A stretch of 64,000 nt of DNA, taken from the NCBI RefSeq assembly GCF_020831405.1, contig NZ_JAJHPU010000017.1:266662-330661 (forward strand), read 5' to 3'. The position numbers and the translations under genes were made by a program. Positions 30,967-39,664 of this stretch are shown piece after piece. The notes below the pieces were generated by a model that was not told where the DNA came from, did no database searches, and saw only the letters and a program-made list of their open reading frames with translations. Numbering within the stretch: the first letter of the stretch is position 1; each line of letters starts with the position of its first letter. This stretch comes from Pseudomonas oryzagri. GTDB lineage: Bacteria; Pseudomonadota; Gammaproteobacteria; Pseudomonadales; Pseudomonadaceae.

Positions 30967-32982
30967 TCACTTCGCCGGCTCGATGCGCCAGATGCCGAAC
31001 GGCAGCTGCCAGGGCTCGATGCGCATCCATTGGGTCTTGCCGTGCCAGGTCCAGCGGTGGCCGTTCATCAGGTCCTCGCCGTGCAGCGAGGCCTCGTCCG
31101 GCAGGCCGAACTCCCAGAGCGGCAGCTCGAAATGCGCTTCCTGGGCGTGGTGCGGGTCGAGGCACACCGCCACCAGGATGAAGTTGTCGAGCTTGGGCGT
31201 GCGCTTGCCGAAGTAGAAGATGTTGTCGTTCCAGCAGTTGTAGGCCTGGAAGCCCAGGTGGGTGTGCAGCGCCGGGTTCTGCCGGCGGATGCGGTTGAGC
31301 TGGGCGATCTCGGCGACGATGTTGCCGGGCGCGTCGTAGTCGCGCGGGCGCAGCTGGTACTTCTCGGAGTCGAGGTACTCCTCCTTGCCCGGCAGCGGTT
31401 CGCCCTCGCACAGCTCGAAGCCCGAGTACATGCCCCACAGCCCCGAGCCCATGCTGGCCAGCGCGGCGCGGATGAGAAACCCCGGGCGGCCGCTGGTGTG
31501 CAGGAACACGGGGTTGATGTCCGGGGTGTTGACGAAGAAGTTCGGCCGGAAGCAGTCGCGCCAGGGCGGCTGGTTGAGCTCGCTGAAGTACGCCTCCAGT
31601 TCGTCCTTGAGATTGCGCCAGGTGAAGTAGGTGTAGCTCTGGCTGAAGCCCAGCTTGCCCAGGCGCGCCATCATCGCCGGGCGGGTGAACGCCTCGGAGA
31701 GGAACATCACCTCGGGATGCTGGCTGCGGATGTCGGCGATCAGCCATTCCCAGAACGGCAGCGGCTTGGTGTGGGGATTGTCGACGCGGAAGATCTTCAC
31801 CCCTTCCGCGATCCAGCCGGCGACCACGTCGCGCAGCGCCAGCCACAGCTCGGGCAGCGCATCGGGCGCGTAGAAGTCGACGTTGACGATGTCCTGGTAC
31901 TTCTTCGGCGGGTTCTCCGCGTAGCGGATGCTGCCGTCCGGGCGCCAGCTGAACCAGCCGGGGTGCTGCTTCAGCCAGGGATGGTCCTGGGAGCACTGGA
32001 TGGCGAAGTCCAGGGCGATCTCCAGGCCGTGCTCGGCGGCGGCGGCGACCAGCCGGCGGAAGTCATCGCGGCTGCCGAGCTGAGGGTGGATCGCCTCGTG
32101 GCCGCCCTCATCGCTGCCGATCGCATAGGGGCTGCCGGGGTCGTCGGGGCCGGCGTCCAGGGCGTTGTTGGGGCCCTTGCGGTAGCGCCGGCCGATCGGA
32201 TGGATCGGCGGGAAGTACAGCACGTCGAAGCCCATGTCGCGGATCATCGGCAGGCGCCGGTGCACGTCGTCGAAGGTGCCGTGACGGGCCGGATCGTCGG
32301 TCGCGGAACGGGGGAACAGCTCGTACCAGCTGGCGAACTGCGCCAGCGGCCGCTCCACCTCGATGGGGAACTCCTCGCTGCGCACCAGGTGGGCGTGCTC
32401 GTCCAGCGGCGCCATCGCCGCGGCGGTCTCGCTGCCGAGCAGGATGGCCAGGCGCTCGGGCTCGTCGCGGGCGTCGAGCAGCAGCCGGTATTGCCGCTCC
32501 AGCGCCGCCCGGGTTTCGCCCTGGGCGCGGTCGACGGCCTTCTCCAGCAGGATGCGGCCCTCCTCCAGCTCCAGGCCGATCGCCATGCCGGTGACGTGCT
32601 TGCGGGTCAGCTCATGGCGGTAGGTTTCGTAGTGATCCCACCAGGCGACGATGAGATACGCGTAGCGACCGATGCGCATCGGCGTGAACTGCGCCTGCCA
32701 GCTGTCGTTGCCGAGGGCGGCGAGGCGCACGCGATGCCAGCGCTCCTCGCCGTCGAGGCGCCAGAGCAGCGCGGCTCCCAGCTTCTCATGGCCGTCGGTG
32801 AAGATCTTCGCGCTGACGGTGACCGGCTGGCCGGCGATGCCCTTGCTGGCGAAGCGGCTGTTCTCGACCACCGGCTCGATCGTCTCGATGGCGATGCGCG
32901 GCATGCGGATCGCCTCTTCCACCGCCAGTCCCCTGCGCAGCTTCCTGGGCTCGCGCGCGGCATGCAGCTGGTTTTCTGGCAT
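30967..32982 (-). CDS. glgE: maltose-1-phosphate maltosyltransferase GlgE
   Basis: 671-residue GH13_3 enzyme that adds maltosyl units from alpha-maltose-1-phosphate to alpha-1,4-glucan. Nucleophile Asp401 (IFRVDNPHTKPLPFWEW) and acid/base Glu430 (FLSEAFTRP) have the same 29-residue spacing that I recall for Streptomyces GlgE (394/423). FPPIHPIGRRYRKGPNN is another family marker. The ATG at 32982 has AGGAGG nine bases upstream; an ATG at 33000 is possible. First gene of the glgE-treS-glgB unit. GlgE is known as a site where blocked flux poisons mycobacterial cells with maltose-1-phosphate. Confidence 0.95.
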   Translation of the reverse strand: MPENQLHAAREPRKLRRGLAVEEAIRMPRIAIETIEPVVENSRFASKGIAGQPVTVSAKIFTDGHEKLGAALLWRLDGEERWHRVRLAALGNDSWQAQFTPMRIGRYAYLIVAWWDHYETYRHELTRKHVTGMAIGLELEEGRILLEKAVDRAQGETRAALERQYRLLLDARDEPERLAILLGSETAAAMAPLDEHAHLVRSEEFPIEVERPLAQFASWYELFPRSATDDPARHGTFDDVHRRLPMIRDMGFDVLYFPPIHPIGRRYRKGPNNALDAGPDDPGSPYAIGSDEGGHEAIHPQLGSRDDFRRLVAAAAEHGLEIALDFAIQCSQDHPWLKQHPGWFSWRPDGSIRYAENPPKKYQDIVNVDFYAPDALPELWLALRDVVAGWIAEGVKIFRVDNPHTKPLPFWEWLIADIRSQHPEVMFLSEAFTRPAMMARLGKLGFSQSYTYFTWRNLKDELEAYFSELNQPPWRDCFRPNFFVNTPDINPVFLHTSGRPGFLIRAALASMGSGLWGMYSGFELCEGEPLPGKEEYLDSEKYQLRPRDYDAPGNIVAEIAQLNRIRRQNPALHTHLGFQAYNCWNDNIFYFGKRTPKLDNFILVAVCLDPHHAQEAHFELPLWEFGLPDEASLHGEDLMNGHRWTWHGKTQWMRIEPWQLPFGIWRIEPAK

Positions 32983-33139
32983 CGGACAGGGCCTCCTCAT
33001 GGGCAGGCTGGCCGGCACAGGGCGCATGTCGGCAGGGGCGGCGCCCGGCGTGGACGCCGGCACCCGTCATGGCGGCCGCGAGGCAGTATAGACAGCCCCG
33101 GTACGCCGCCCGGGCAGGGCCGACGACAGGTCGCGGCGC

Positions 33140-33718
33140 TCACCGCGAGTCCAGGCGCGCCCCGCTGAGTACGCTGTCCGGGCGCTCGGCCAGCACGTCG
33201 TAGTCGGCCTGGGGACGCGCCGCGGCGTCCTCCTCCTTGATCAGCAGCCACTGCGCCTGGTCGGCGCTGCCACCCAGGCGGCGGGTCCGCAGCAGCAGCC
33301 AGCCGCCCTCGAGCTTCTCGCCGCGCAGGCGGAACTTGAGCTTGCCGGCGGCATAGGCCGCCGCCGGGTCCTCGTCCTCGGCCTGCCAGGTGCCGCAGTC
33401 CCAGACGATCACCTCGCCGGCGCCGTATTCCCCCGCCGGAATCCGCCCCTCGAACTCGGCGTACTCCACGGGATGGTCCTCCACCTGCACGGCCAGGCGC
33501 TTGATCGTCGGGTCCAGGCTCGGTCCCTTGGGCACCGCCCAGCTCTTCAGGGTGCCATCCAGTTCGAGGCGGAAGTCGTAGTGCAGCTGGCGCGCGGCGT
33601 GCTTCTGGATCACGAAGCGCCGCTCGTCGCTGCGCTTGTCGAGCGCCCGCCGCCCGCGCGGCTCGGCGCTGCGCGCGAAGTCGCGCTTGCGCCGGTATTC
33701 ACTGAGGGGATGGGCCAT
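33140..33718 (-). CDS. stand-alone LigD-type 3'-phosphoesterase domain
   Basis: 192-residue protein equal to the N-terminal 3'-phosphoesterase module of DNA ligase D, with no ligase or polymerase domain. Motif FVIQKHAARQLHYDFRLELD gives His40, His46 and Asp48; EDHPVEYAEFEG gives His82; these match the metal/catalytic residues of Pseudomonas LigD PE. It should trim 3'-ribonucleotides or 3'-phosphates at DNA ends. Neither ku nor the rest of ligD is near. It may serve alone or help a ligase encoded elsewhere. Confidence 0.9.
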   Translation of the reverse strand: MAHPLSEYRRKRDFARSAEPRGRRALDKRSDERRFVIQKHAARQLHYDFRLELDGTLKSWAVPKGPSLDPTIKRLAVQVEDHPVEYAEFEGRIPAGEYGAGEVIVWDCGTWQAEDEDPAAAYAAGKLKFRLRGEKLEGGWLLLRTRRLGGSADQAQWLLIKEEDAAARPQADYDVLAERPDSVLSGARLDSR

Positions 33719-33976
33719 GAGCGCCTCCTCCCGCGACGGAAGTCTTACTCGGAGGACCGGGGGCGGCGGGGAAAGTTTCTCGCCGCCAGTCGGGGAAGGC
33801 TTGCGGCGTGCCGAGCGGGACGCGCGCCTGGCGCCCGCTGTCGCCCCGCCGGCGGGCGTCGTCGACGGGCCCGCCTGTGCTCCTTTGCGCCAGGCCCCGG
33901 CGGAAGCAGCGCGTGCGCCGCCGCTGTCGCAGGGGCGGCGGGCGGACGTGCGCCTGCCTTGGGCGGTCGAGCGGCG

Positions 33977-36523
33977 CTAGAGCTTGCGCGGCTTGGCCCG
34001 CGCGGTGGGCTCGGCGACCAGCGGGTCGTCCGGCCAGTAGTGCTTGGGATAGCGGCCCTTGAGGTCCTTCTTCACCTCGGCGTAGGTGTTGGCCCAGAAG
34101 CTGGCCAGATCCTGGGTGACCTGCACCGGGCGCTGCGCCGGCGACAGCAGGTGCAGCTTGACGCCCAGCCGGCCGCCGGCGATGCGCGGCGTGGCGGCCA
34201 GGCCGAACAGCTCCTGCAGGCGCACCGCCAGCACCGGCGGCTCCTCGCCGTAGTCGAGGCGAATGCGCGAGCCGGAGGGCACCTCGAGGGTCTTCGGCGC
34301 CAGCTCGTCGAGGCGCTGGGGCAGCGGCCAGGGCAGCAGGCCCTGGAGAATCGCCGGCAGGTCCAGCGCGGCGAAGTGGCTGAGGCGGCTGACCTTGCCC
34401 AAGTAGGGCAGCAGCCAGTCCTCCAGGGTCGCCAGCAGCGCGGCGTCGGCCACGTCCGGCCAGTCGCTCTCGCCCCGCCCCGCCAGGTCAAGACGGCGCA
34501 GGAGGGCGATGCGCGCCTGCCACTGGCGCAGCTCGGCGGTCCACGGCAGCAGTTCGAGGCCCTTGCGGCGCACCAGCGCGAGCAGCGCGCGGCCGCGCGC
34601 TTGCTCGTCGAGGTTGGCCAGCGCCTCGCTGGACAGCACCAGCTCACCGACCTTGCGCTGGCGCTCGGCGCGCAGCACGCCCTCGCGCTCGTCCCAGTCG
34701 AGCACTTCGCTGGCGCTGACCTGCTCGGCCAGCGGGCCGTCGAACAGCGCCGGGTCGAGGTCGGCGGCGAGATAGATGCGCTCCTCGCGCTGGCCCTGGC
34801 GGCTGCCCAGATCGGCGATCACCAGCCAGTCGTGCTTCATCAGCGCGTCCGGCTCGCCGAACTGCGCGGCGCGGCCGTTGGCCAGCCGGTAGTCGGCCCC
34901 CCCGGCGCGGCGCTGGCGGGCGACGCGGTCGGGATAGGCGAAGGCCAGCAGGCAGCCGAGCCAGCGCGGATGCTCGGGATCGGCGACCGCCTGCGCGGCG
35001 CCCCGGGGCAGCAGGCTGCGGAACTGGCGGGCCAGCTGGCGGGCGCGCTGTACTCCGCCCTGGGAACCACGTGCCGCGCGCGACTCGCCGGACAGCAAAG
35101 CCAATCGCGTGTGCAGGTCGGCGCCACCGCCGCCGCGCAGGATATCGCGCTCGGAAAGCAGCGCGGCCAGATCGGCGGCCAGCGCGCCGAGGCCGAGCGC
35201 CTGGCCGCGCAGCAGCAGATGGGCCAGGCGCGGATGGGCCGGCAGGGTGGCCATCGCCTGGCCGTGGCCGGTCAGCGCCCAGCCCTGGCCGCGCGGCTCC
35301 AGCGCGCCGAGGCGCTGCAGCAGCTCGCGGGCCTGGGCCAGCGCGGCGGCCGGCGGCGGATCGAGCCAGACCAGCTCGCTAGCGTCGTCGACGCCCCAAC
35401 GCGCCAGCTGCAGGGCGAGGCCGGCCAGGTCGGCCTGGAGGATCTCGGCACTGCCGTGGGCGGCCAGTTGCTCGTGCTGGGTCTGCGACCACAGGCGGTA
35501 GCACACCCCGGGCTCCAGGCGTCCGGCACGGCCGGCGCGCTGGGTGGCTGAGGCGCGCGAGATGCGCTGGGTGTCCAGGCGGGTCATGCCGCTGGCCGGG
35601 TCGAAGCGCGGCACCCGCTCGAGGCCGGCGTCGACCACCACGCGCACGCCGTCGATGGTGAGGCTGGTCTCGGCGATATTGGTGGCCAGCACGACCTTGC
35701 GCTTGCCGGCCGGCGCCGGCTCGATGGCGGCGCGCTGGGCGGCCAGCTCCAGCTCGCCGTGCAGCGGGCAGAGCAGGATATCGGCGCGCGTGCCGAGCGC
35801 TTCCTCCAGCGCGGCCTGCACCCGGCGGATCTCCGCCTGGCCGGGCAGGAAGACGAGGATGCTGCCACCCTGCTCGGCCAGCGCCTGCAGGATGGTCTGC
35901 GCCACCCGCGGCTCCAGCGCCTCGCCCGGCTGGGCGGCGCGGCCCCACTGGATGTCCACCGGATACATGCGCCCCTCGCTGCGCACCACCGGAGCATCGT
36001 CCAGCAGCGCGGCGAGGCGCTCGCCCTCCAGGGTCGCCGACATCGGCAGCACCTTGAGCGGCGGCCCCTCGCGCAGCAGCTCGCGGCCGCTCAGGGTCAG
36101 CGCCAGGGCCAGGTCGGCGTCCAGGCTGCGTTCGTGGAATTCGTCGAAGATCACCAGGCCGACGCCTTCCAGGCCCGGGTCGTCCTGCAGGCGGCGGGCG
36201 AGGATGCCCTCGGTGACCACCTCGATGCGCGTGCGCGGGCCGACCCTGCTGTCCAGGCGGATGCGATAGCCGACCGTCTCGCCGACCGCCTCGCCCAGCT
36301 CGCTGGCCAGCCGCTCGGCGGCGGCGCGCGCGGCCAGCCGGCGCGGTTCGAGCATGACGATGGTCTGCCCTGCCAGCCAGGGCTCGTGCAAAAGCGCCAG
36401 CGGCACGCGGGTGGTCTTGCCGGCGCCGGGCGGCGCTTCGAGCACCACCTCGTGGCGATGGGCGAGCGCCGCGCGCAGCTCGGGCAGCACGGCATCGATG
36501 GGCAGGGCGGACGACAGGCTCAT
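33977..36523 (-). CDS. hrpB: ATP-dependent helicase HrpB
   Basis: 848-residue DExH helicase. Motif I is GAGKTT (PPGAGKTTRVPL, about residues 31-42), motif II DEFHERSLDADL, motif III SATLEG, motif V/VI NIAETSLTIDGV and QRAGRAGR. The C-terminal HrpB domain (ending YPKHYWPDDPLVAEPTARAK) distinguishes it from HrpA. The ATG at 36523 begins MSLSSALPID; a TTG at 36535 is possible. Role not well defined; probably RNA remodelling. I recall the same order hrpB, lipoprotein, fieF, lrp in P. aeruginosa. Confidence 0.94.
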   Translation of the reverse strand: MSLSSALPIDAVLPELRAALAHRHEVVLEAPPGAGKTTRVPLALLHEPWLAGQTIVMLEPRRLAARAAAERLASELGEAVGETVGYRIRLDSRVGPRTRIEVVTEGILARRLQDDPGLEGVGLVIFDEFHERSLDADLALALTLSGRELLREGPPLKVLPMSATLEGERLAALLDDAPVVRSEGRMYPVDIQWGRAAQPGEALEPRVAQTILQALAEQGGSILVFLPGQAEIRRVQAALEEALGTRADILLCPLHGELELAAQRAAIEPAPAGKRKVVLATNIAETSLTIDGVRVVVDAGLERVPRFDPASGMTRLDTQRISRASATQRAGRAGRLEPGVCYRLWSQTQHEQLAAHGSAEILQADLAGLALQLARWGVDDASELVWLDPPPAAALAQARELLQRLGALEPRGQGWALTGHGQAMATLPAHPRLAHLLLRGQALGLGALAADLAALLSERDILRGGGGADLHTRLALLSGESRAARGSQGGVQRARQLARQFRSLLPRGAAQAVADPEHPRWLGCLLAFAYPDRVARQRRAGGADYRLANGRAAQFGEPDALMKHDWLVIADLGSRQGQREERIYLAADLDPALFDGPLAEQVSASEVLDWDEREGVLRAERQRKVGELVLSSEALANLDEQARGRALLALVRRKGLELLPWTAELRQWQARIALLRRLDLAGRGESDWPDVADAALLATLEDWLLPYLGKVSRLSHFAALDLPAILQGLLPWPLPQRLDELAPKTLEVPSGSRIRLDYGEEPPVLAVRLQELFGLAATPRIAGGRLGVKLHLLSPAQRPVQVTQDLASFWANTYAEVKKDLKGRYPKHYWPDDPLVAEPTARAKPRKL

Positions 36524-36673
36524 GGGCACTCGCAACGGCTGACGGCAAGGGCGGCGATTATAGCGGCGAAGCGGTCGCGCCTTCCGGGCGTCATGCGCCA
36601 GCGCTTACACTGTGCGCCGCTGTCTGGAACGGGCGCCGCGCACGGCCGCCCGCAGCAACCAAGGAGAAGATGC

Positions 36674-37090
36674 ATGCGTACTTCCCAGCGGATCGTCGGC
36701 GGCACTCTCGTCGCCATCCTGCTCGCCCAGGTGAGTGGCTGCGGCACCCTGTTCTATCCGGAACGGCGCGGCCAGCTCAACGGGCAGATCGATCCCGCCG
36801 TGGCGGCCCTGGACGCCATCGGCATCCTGTTCTTCGTGATCCCCGGCCTGATCGCCTTCGCCATCGACTTCGGCACCGGCGCCATCTACGAGCCCGGCGG
36901 CCGCTATTCGGTGGCGCCGGAGCGCCTGCAGGAGGCGGTCGGCAGCGACGGGCGCATCGACCACGCCCGCCTGCGCGCCATCCTCCGCGAGGAACTGGGC
37001 CATGACCTGCCGCTCGACCATCCGCGCCTGATCCGCCACAGCGGCAACCTCGAGCAGCTCGCCGCCTTCGGCCTGCGCCCGGCTGCCTGA
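36674..37090 (+). CDS. small lipoprotein
   Basis: 138 residues with a lipoprotein signal: basic MRTSQR, hydrophobic core and lipobox VSGC (Cys23). The mature part has a second hydrophobic segment (about 46-66, AIGILFFVIPGLIAFAIDF) and a soluble C-terminal half with EELGHDLPLDHPRL. AAGGAGAAG lies upstream. The family is widespread in Pseudomonas, where I recall it being mislabelled as polyribonucleotide nucleotidyltransferase; no such domain is seen. Envelope location is well supported; function is unknown. Confidence 0.85.
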   Translation: MRTSQRIVGGTLVAILLAQVSGCGTLFYPERRGQLNGQIDPAVAALDAIGILFFVIPGLIAFAIDFGTGAIYEPGGRYSVAPERLQEAVGSDGRIDHARLRAILREELGHDLPLDHPRLIRHSGNLEQLAAFGLRPAA

Positions 37091-37101
37091 GGAGAGCCGC
37101 G

Positions 37102-37977
37102 ATGAACCTGAGCCGCGAACACGGCCGCCTGATGCGCCTGGCTTCGGCCGCGGCGCTGGTCACCGCGCTGGTCCTGGTGGCCACCAAGGCGTTCGCCTGG
37201 TGGCTGAGCGGCTCGGTCAGCCTGCTCGCCGGCCTCACCGATTCGCTGCTGGACGGCGCCGCGTCGTTGGTCAACCTGATCGCGGTGAACTACGCGTTGC
37301 GCCCGGCCGACGCCGATCACCGCTACGGCCACGGCAAGGCCGAGGCGCTGGCCGGCCTCGGCCAGGCGGTGTTCATCGCCATCAGCGCGGTACTGGTGGG
37401 CATCCGCGGCTTCGAGCGCCTGCAGGATCCGCAGCCGATCGCCGCCACCGAGATCGGCGTGGCGGTGATGCTGCTGTCGCTGGCGCTGACCGGCCTGCTG
37501 CTGATGTTCCAGCGCCACGTGGTCAAGGTCACCGGCTCCACGGCGATCCGCGCCGACTCGCTGCACTATGCCTCGGACCTGCTGCTCAACGGCAGCATCC
37601 TCGCCGCCCTGCTGCTCGCCGCCTGGGGCTGGACGCGCGCCGACGCGCTGTTCGGTCTCGCCATCGCGCTGTACATCTTCTGGAGCGCGCTGGTCATCGT
37701 CCGCGAGTCGGCGGCGGTACTGATGGACAAGGAGCTGCCGCTGGAGATCAGCGAGCGCATGCAGCAGCTGGCCCTCGGGGTGCCCGGCGTGCTCGGCGCC
37801 CACGACCTACGCACGCGCATGTCCGGCACCCGCTGGTTCGTCCAGCTGCACCTCGACCTGCCGTCCGCCATGACCCTGCACGAGGCCCACGAACGCTGCG
37901 TGGAGGCCGAGATGGCGATCCGCGCCGAGTTCCCACGCGCCGAGGTGCTGGTGCACGCCGACCCTCACCAGACGTAA
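37102..37977 (+). CDS. fieF: cation diffusion facilitator FieF
   Basis: 291-residue CDF antiporter of the inner membrane that exports Zn2+/Fe2+-type cations against protons. The transport-site residues are Asp47 and Asp51 in LTDSLLDGAASL and His155 and Asp159 in ADSLHYASDLLLN, matching E. coli FieF 45/49/153/157. The C-terminal cytoplasmic metallochaperone-like domain (about 205-291) includes HLDLPSAMTLHEAH and ends LVHADPHQT. It follows the lipoprotein by 11 bases and is probably in the same operon. Confidence 0.94.
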   Translation: MNLSREHGRLMRLASAAALVTALVLVATKAFAWWLSGSVSLLAGLTDSLLDGAASLVNLIAVNYALRPADADHRYGHGKAEALAGLGQAVFIAISAVLVGIRGFERLQDPQPIAATEIGVAVMLLSLALTGLLLMFQRHVVKVTGSTAIRADSLHYASDLLLNGSILAALLLAAWGWTRADALFGLAIALYIFWSALVIVRESAAVLMDKELPLEISERMQQLALGVPGVLGAHDLRTRMSGTRWFVQLHLDLPSAMTLHEAHERCVEAEMAIRAEFPRAEVLVHADPHQT

Positions 37978-37988
37978 ACGGCAGGCAG

Positions 37989-38012
37989 AAAAAAGGGGCC
38001 TTGCGGCCCCTT
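37989..38012 (-). terminator. rho-independent terminator on the - strand
   Basis: Read on the - strand: stem AAGGGGCC, loop GCAA (a stable GNRA tetraloop), stem GGCCCCTT, then more T residues giving a run of six. The + strand side lacks a T-run, so this works best for a leftward transcript. No annotated - strand gene lies upstream, which makes it an orphan. It may also end fieF mRNA weakly. Confidence 0.8.
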
Positions 38013-38240
38013 CCAGGTGGTTTCGTCCGGATCTTGACCGCGATAGCAGCCTGCTCGTGATGCATGGCCTTGTGGGCGATGCGGGCCGTGGCCGTGGACC
38101 TTGTGGGTCGCCGGCAGCGCGGAGCCTGATTGGGCGCCGCGCGGATAAGCGTCCGGGCCGTGAAACTGATTCAAACTGTACGCTCGACGGCGCGGCAGGT
38201 GCTTGCGAAAATTGCCCACAAAAGCCACCCTTTAGCAATA
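37989..38240 (-). ncRNA. candidate small RNA between fieF and lrp
   Basis: Inferred from the orphan leftward terminator at 37989-38012. The 5' end is unknown and the right boundary is a guess; a possible weak promoter (TTGCGC ... CTAAAG on the - strand) lies near 38230-38265. None of the three - strand frames has a stop before the terminator, which argues against a small protein gene. No known sRNA family is recognised. Confidence 0.3.
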
Positions 38241-38292
38241 TTTCACCAACCAGGCGCAAGACAGCGCAATCTATGCAACGGAGCGGGAAATC

Positions 38293-38769
38293 ATGAGCAA
38301 ACTCGACCGCTTTGATCTGCGCATCCTGGCCGAATTGCAGCGCGATGCGCGCATCTCCAACCAGGAGCTGGCCGAGCGCATCGGCCTGTCGCCCTCGCCC
38401 TGCTCGCGGCGGGTCAAGCAGCTGGAGGACGACGGCTACATCCTGCGCCAGGTCGCCCTGCTCGACCGCAAGAAGCTCGGCCTGACCCTGACCGTCTACG
38501 TGCTGGTGGGCATGGACCGCCACACGCCGGAGCGCTTCGCCCACTTCGAGTCGGTGATCCGCCAGTGCCCGCAGGTGCTCGAATGCAGCCTGGTGACCGG
38601 CATGGAGGCGGACTACCAGCTCAAGGTGGTGGTGCCGGACATGGACCACTACCAGCAGTTCCTGCTCGGCACCCTGACGCGCATCGAGGGGGTTTCCAGC
38701 GTGCGCTCGAGCTTCGTGCTCAATCAGGTGCTGGCCGGCACCGAGCTGCCTCTTGAGCATTTGCGCTGA
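38293..38769 (+). CDS. Lrp/AsnC-family regulator
   Basis: 158-residue feast/famine regulator. The N-terminal winged helix (about 5-60) reads DRFDLRILAELQRDARISNQ, then ELAERIGLSPSPCSRRVKQL; the C-terminal RAM domain (about 70-150) reads CSLVTGMEADYQLKVVVPD. It should bind DNA as an oligomer and sense an amino acid. The ATG at 38293 opens with MSKLDRFDL. No obvious target is adjacent other than itself and the fieF side. Ligand unknown. Confidence 0.92.
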   Translation: MSKLDRFDLRILAELQRDARISNQELAERIGLSPSPCSRRVKQLEDDGYILRQVALLDRKKLGLTLTVYVLVGMDRHTPERFAHFESVIRQCPQVLECSLVTGMEADYQLKVVVPDMDHYQQFLLGTLTRIEGVSSVRSSFVLNQVLAGTELPLEHLR

Positions 38770-38834
38770 GCGTTTATTCGACAAATATCTAACGAATTCG
38801 CATTTTCACGTTTTTTTTACCACCCCGCACCGTC

Positions 38835-38840
38835 TATAAT
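38835..38840 (+). promoter_or_regulatory. -10 promoter element of the DUF2788 gene
   Basis: A perfect TATAAT 88 bases before the gene. A T8 run at 38811-38818 sits about where the -35 would fall, so the -35 is poor. The T-run may also end the lrp transcript, but its upstream stem is short. Confidence 0.55.
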
Positions 38841-38928
38841 CGCCGGCGTTTTGACGCACGCCTGCGTGGCCGCACATAACTACATATCGCACCCCCTGAC
38901 CGTCTGTTTCTATCCTGCAGGAGGGATG

Positions 38929-39132
38929 ATGGATCCCGAAGTTTTCGAGCACTGGATGATGAACGGGCTGATCGTGGTTCTGGTCAGCTTCATGGGCTTC
39001 ATCGTCTGGGATCTGGCGAAAAAATCCAATGCCGGTAAATTCGGCACCGCGATTCTCTTCTTTGCCCTCGGTTTGGGCGTACTCGGCTTCGTTATCAAGA
39101 GCCTGGTGATCGGCAGCCTCGAAGGCCTGTAA
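38929..39132 (+). CDS. DUF2788 membrane protein
   Basis: 67-residue protein with two membrane helices (about 12-28 and 40-60) flanking a short basic loop (DLAKKSNAGKFG). Sequence MDPEVFEHWMMNG and KSLVIGSLEG fit DUF2788. Start chosen at 38929 because AGGAGGG lies four bases before it and only one base before the ATG at 38926. Function unknown. The globin gene follows after about 70 bases. Confidence 0.87.
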   Translation: MDPEVFEHWMMNGLIVVLVSFMGFIVWDLAKKSNAGKFGTAILFFALGLGVLGFVIKSLVIGSLEGL

Positions 39133-39205
39133 TCCTCAAAGCTCCGCAATACTCCGCCTCGGGATAGAGCGGAGAGAGGGGGCTATTGCCCAACCAAGGA
39201 ACCTC

Positions 39206-39598
39206 ATGACTCCCGCCAACCGCGTGATGCAAAGCTATGGCCGCTGCTGCGCCAGCCCGAGCTTTTTCGACACTTTTTACCAGCACTTCCTCGGCAGTTC
39301 CCCGGCGATCCGCGAAAAGTTCACCCAAACGGACATGACCGCGCAGAAGCATCTGCTGCGCGCCGGCATCCTCAATCTGGTGCTGTACGCCCGCGGCATG
39401 TCCGACACCAAGCTGCGCGCCCTCGGCCAGAGCCACTCACGCGAAGGCTTCGACATTCGCCCCGAGCTCTACGACCTGTGGCTGGACTCGCTGCTGCTGT
39501 CGGTCAAGCAGCACGACCCGGACGCCGGCCAGGATGACCTCGCCGCCTGGCGCGAAGTACTGGGCAAGGGCATCAACCTGATCAAGTCGTTCTACTGA
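39206..39598 (+). CDS. single-domain globin
   Basis: 130-residue globin-fold protein. Residues 6-40 (RVMQSYGRCCASPSFFDTFY, then QHFLGSSPAIREKFT) match helices A-C of bacterial globins, and His77 in LGQSHSREG is the likely proximal heme ligand on helix F. Distal residues are not clear. It could bind O2 or NO or act as a redox sensor. It converges on rluE; a degenerate REP-like palindrome fills the gap. The heme role is inferred from fold and His77. Confidence 0.82.
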   Translation: MTPANRVMQSYGRCCASPSFFDTFYQHFLGSSPAIREKFTQTDMTAQKHLLRAGILNLVLYARGMSDTKLRALGQSHSREGFDIRPELYDLWLDSLLLSVKQHDPDAGQDDLAAWREVLGKGINLIKSFY

Positions 39599-39610
39599 CC
39601 GGACCAGGCT

Positions 39611-39650
39611 GCAGGGCTGGGTCATGCCGCGTCGCGGCTGACCCGCCCCG
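39611..39650. repeat. degenerate REP-like unit, globin-rluE gap
   Basis: GGGTCA (39619-39624) pairs with TGACCC (39639-39644) around GCCGCGTCGCGGC. This resembles unit 2 of the 4.8 kb doublet (core GCGCCGCGTTGCGGC). It sits between converging stops and may act as a bidirectional stem-loop. Confidence 0.5.
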
Positions 39651-39664
39651 CCTCGCTCCAGCGC

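Larger units (their letters stand above)
37978..38292. other. 315-bp intergenic region, fieF to lrp
   Basis: No protein-coding gene can be supported. It holds a strong hairpin at 37989-38012 whose T-run faces the - strand, and lower-GC sequence from about 38205 to 38290 that should contain the lrp promoter. All three - strand frames run open through the hairpin, so a transcript ending there has no stop codon of its own. Confidence 0.6.

Noticed and set aside
38057-38296. 79-residue open frame on the + strand between fieF and lrp
   Set aside because: No clear ribosome site, odd composition, and it ends inside lrp.
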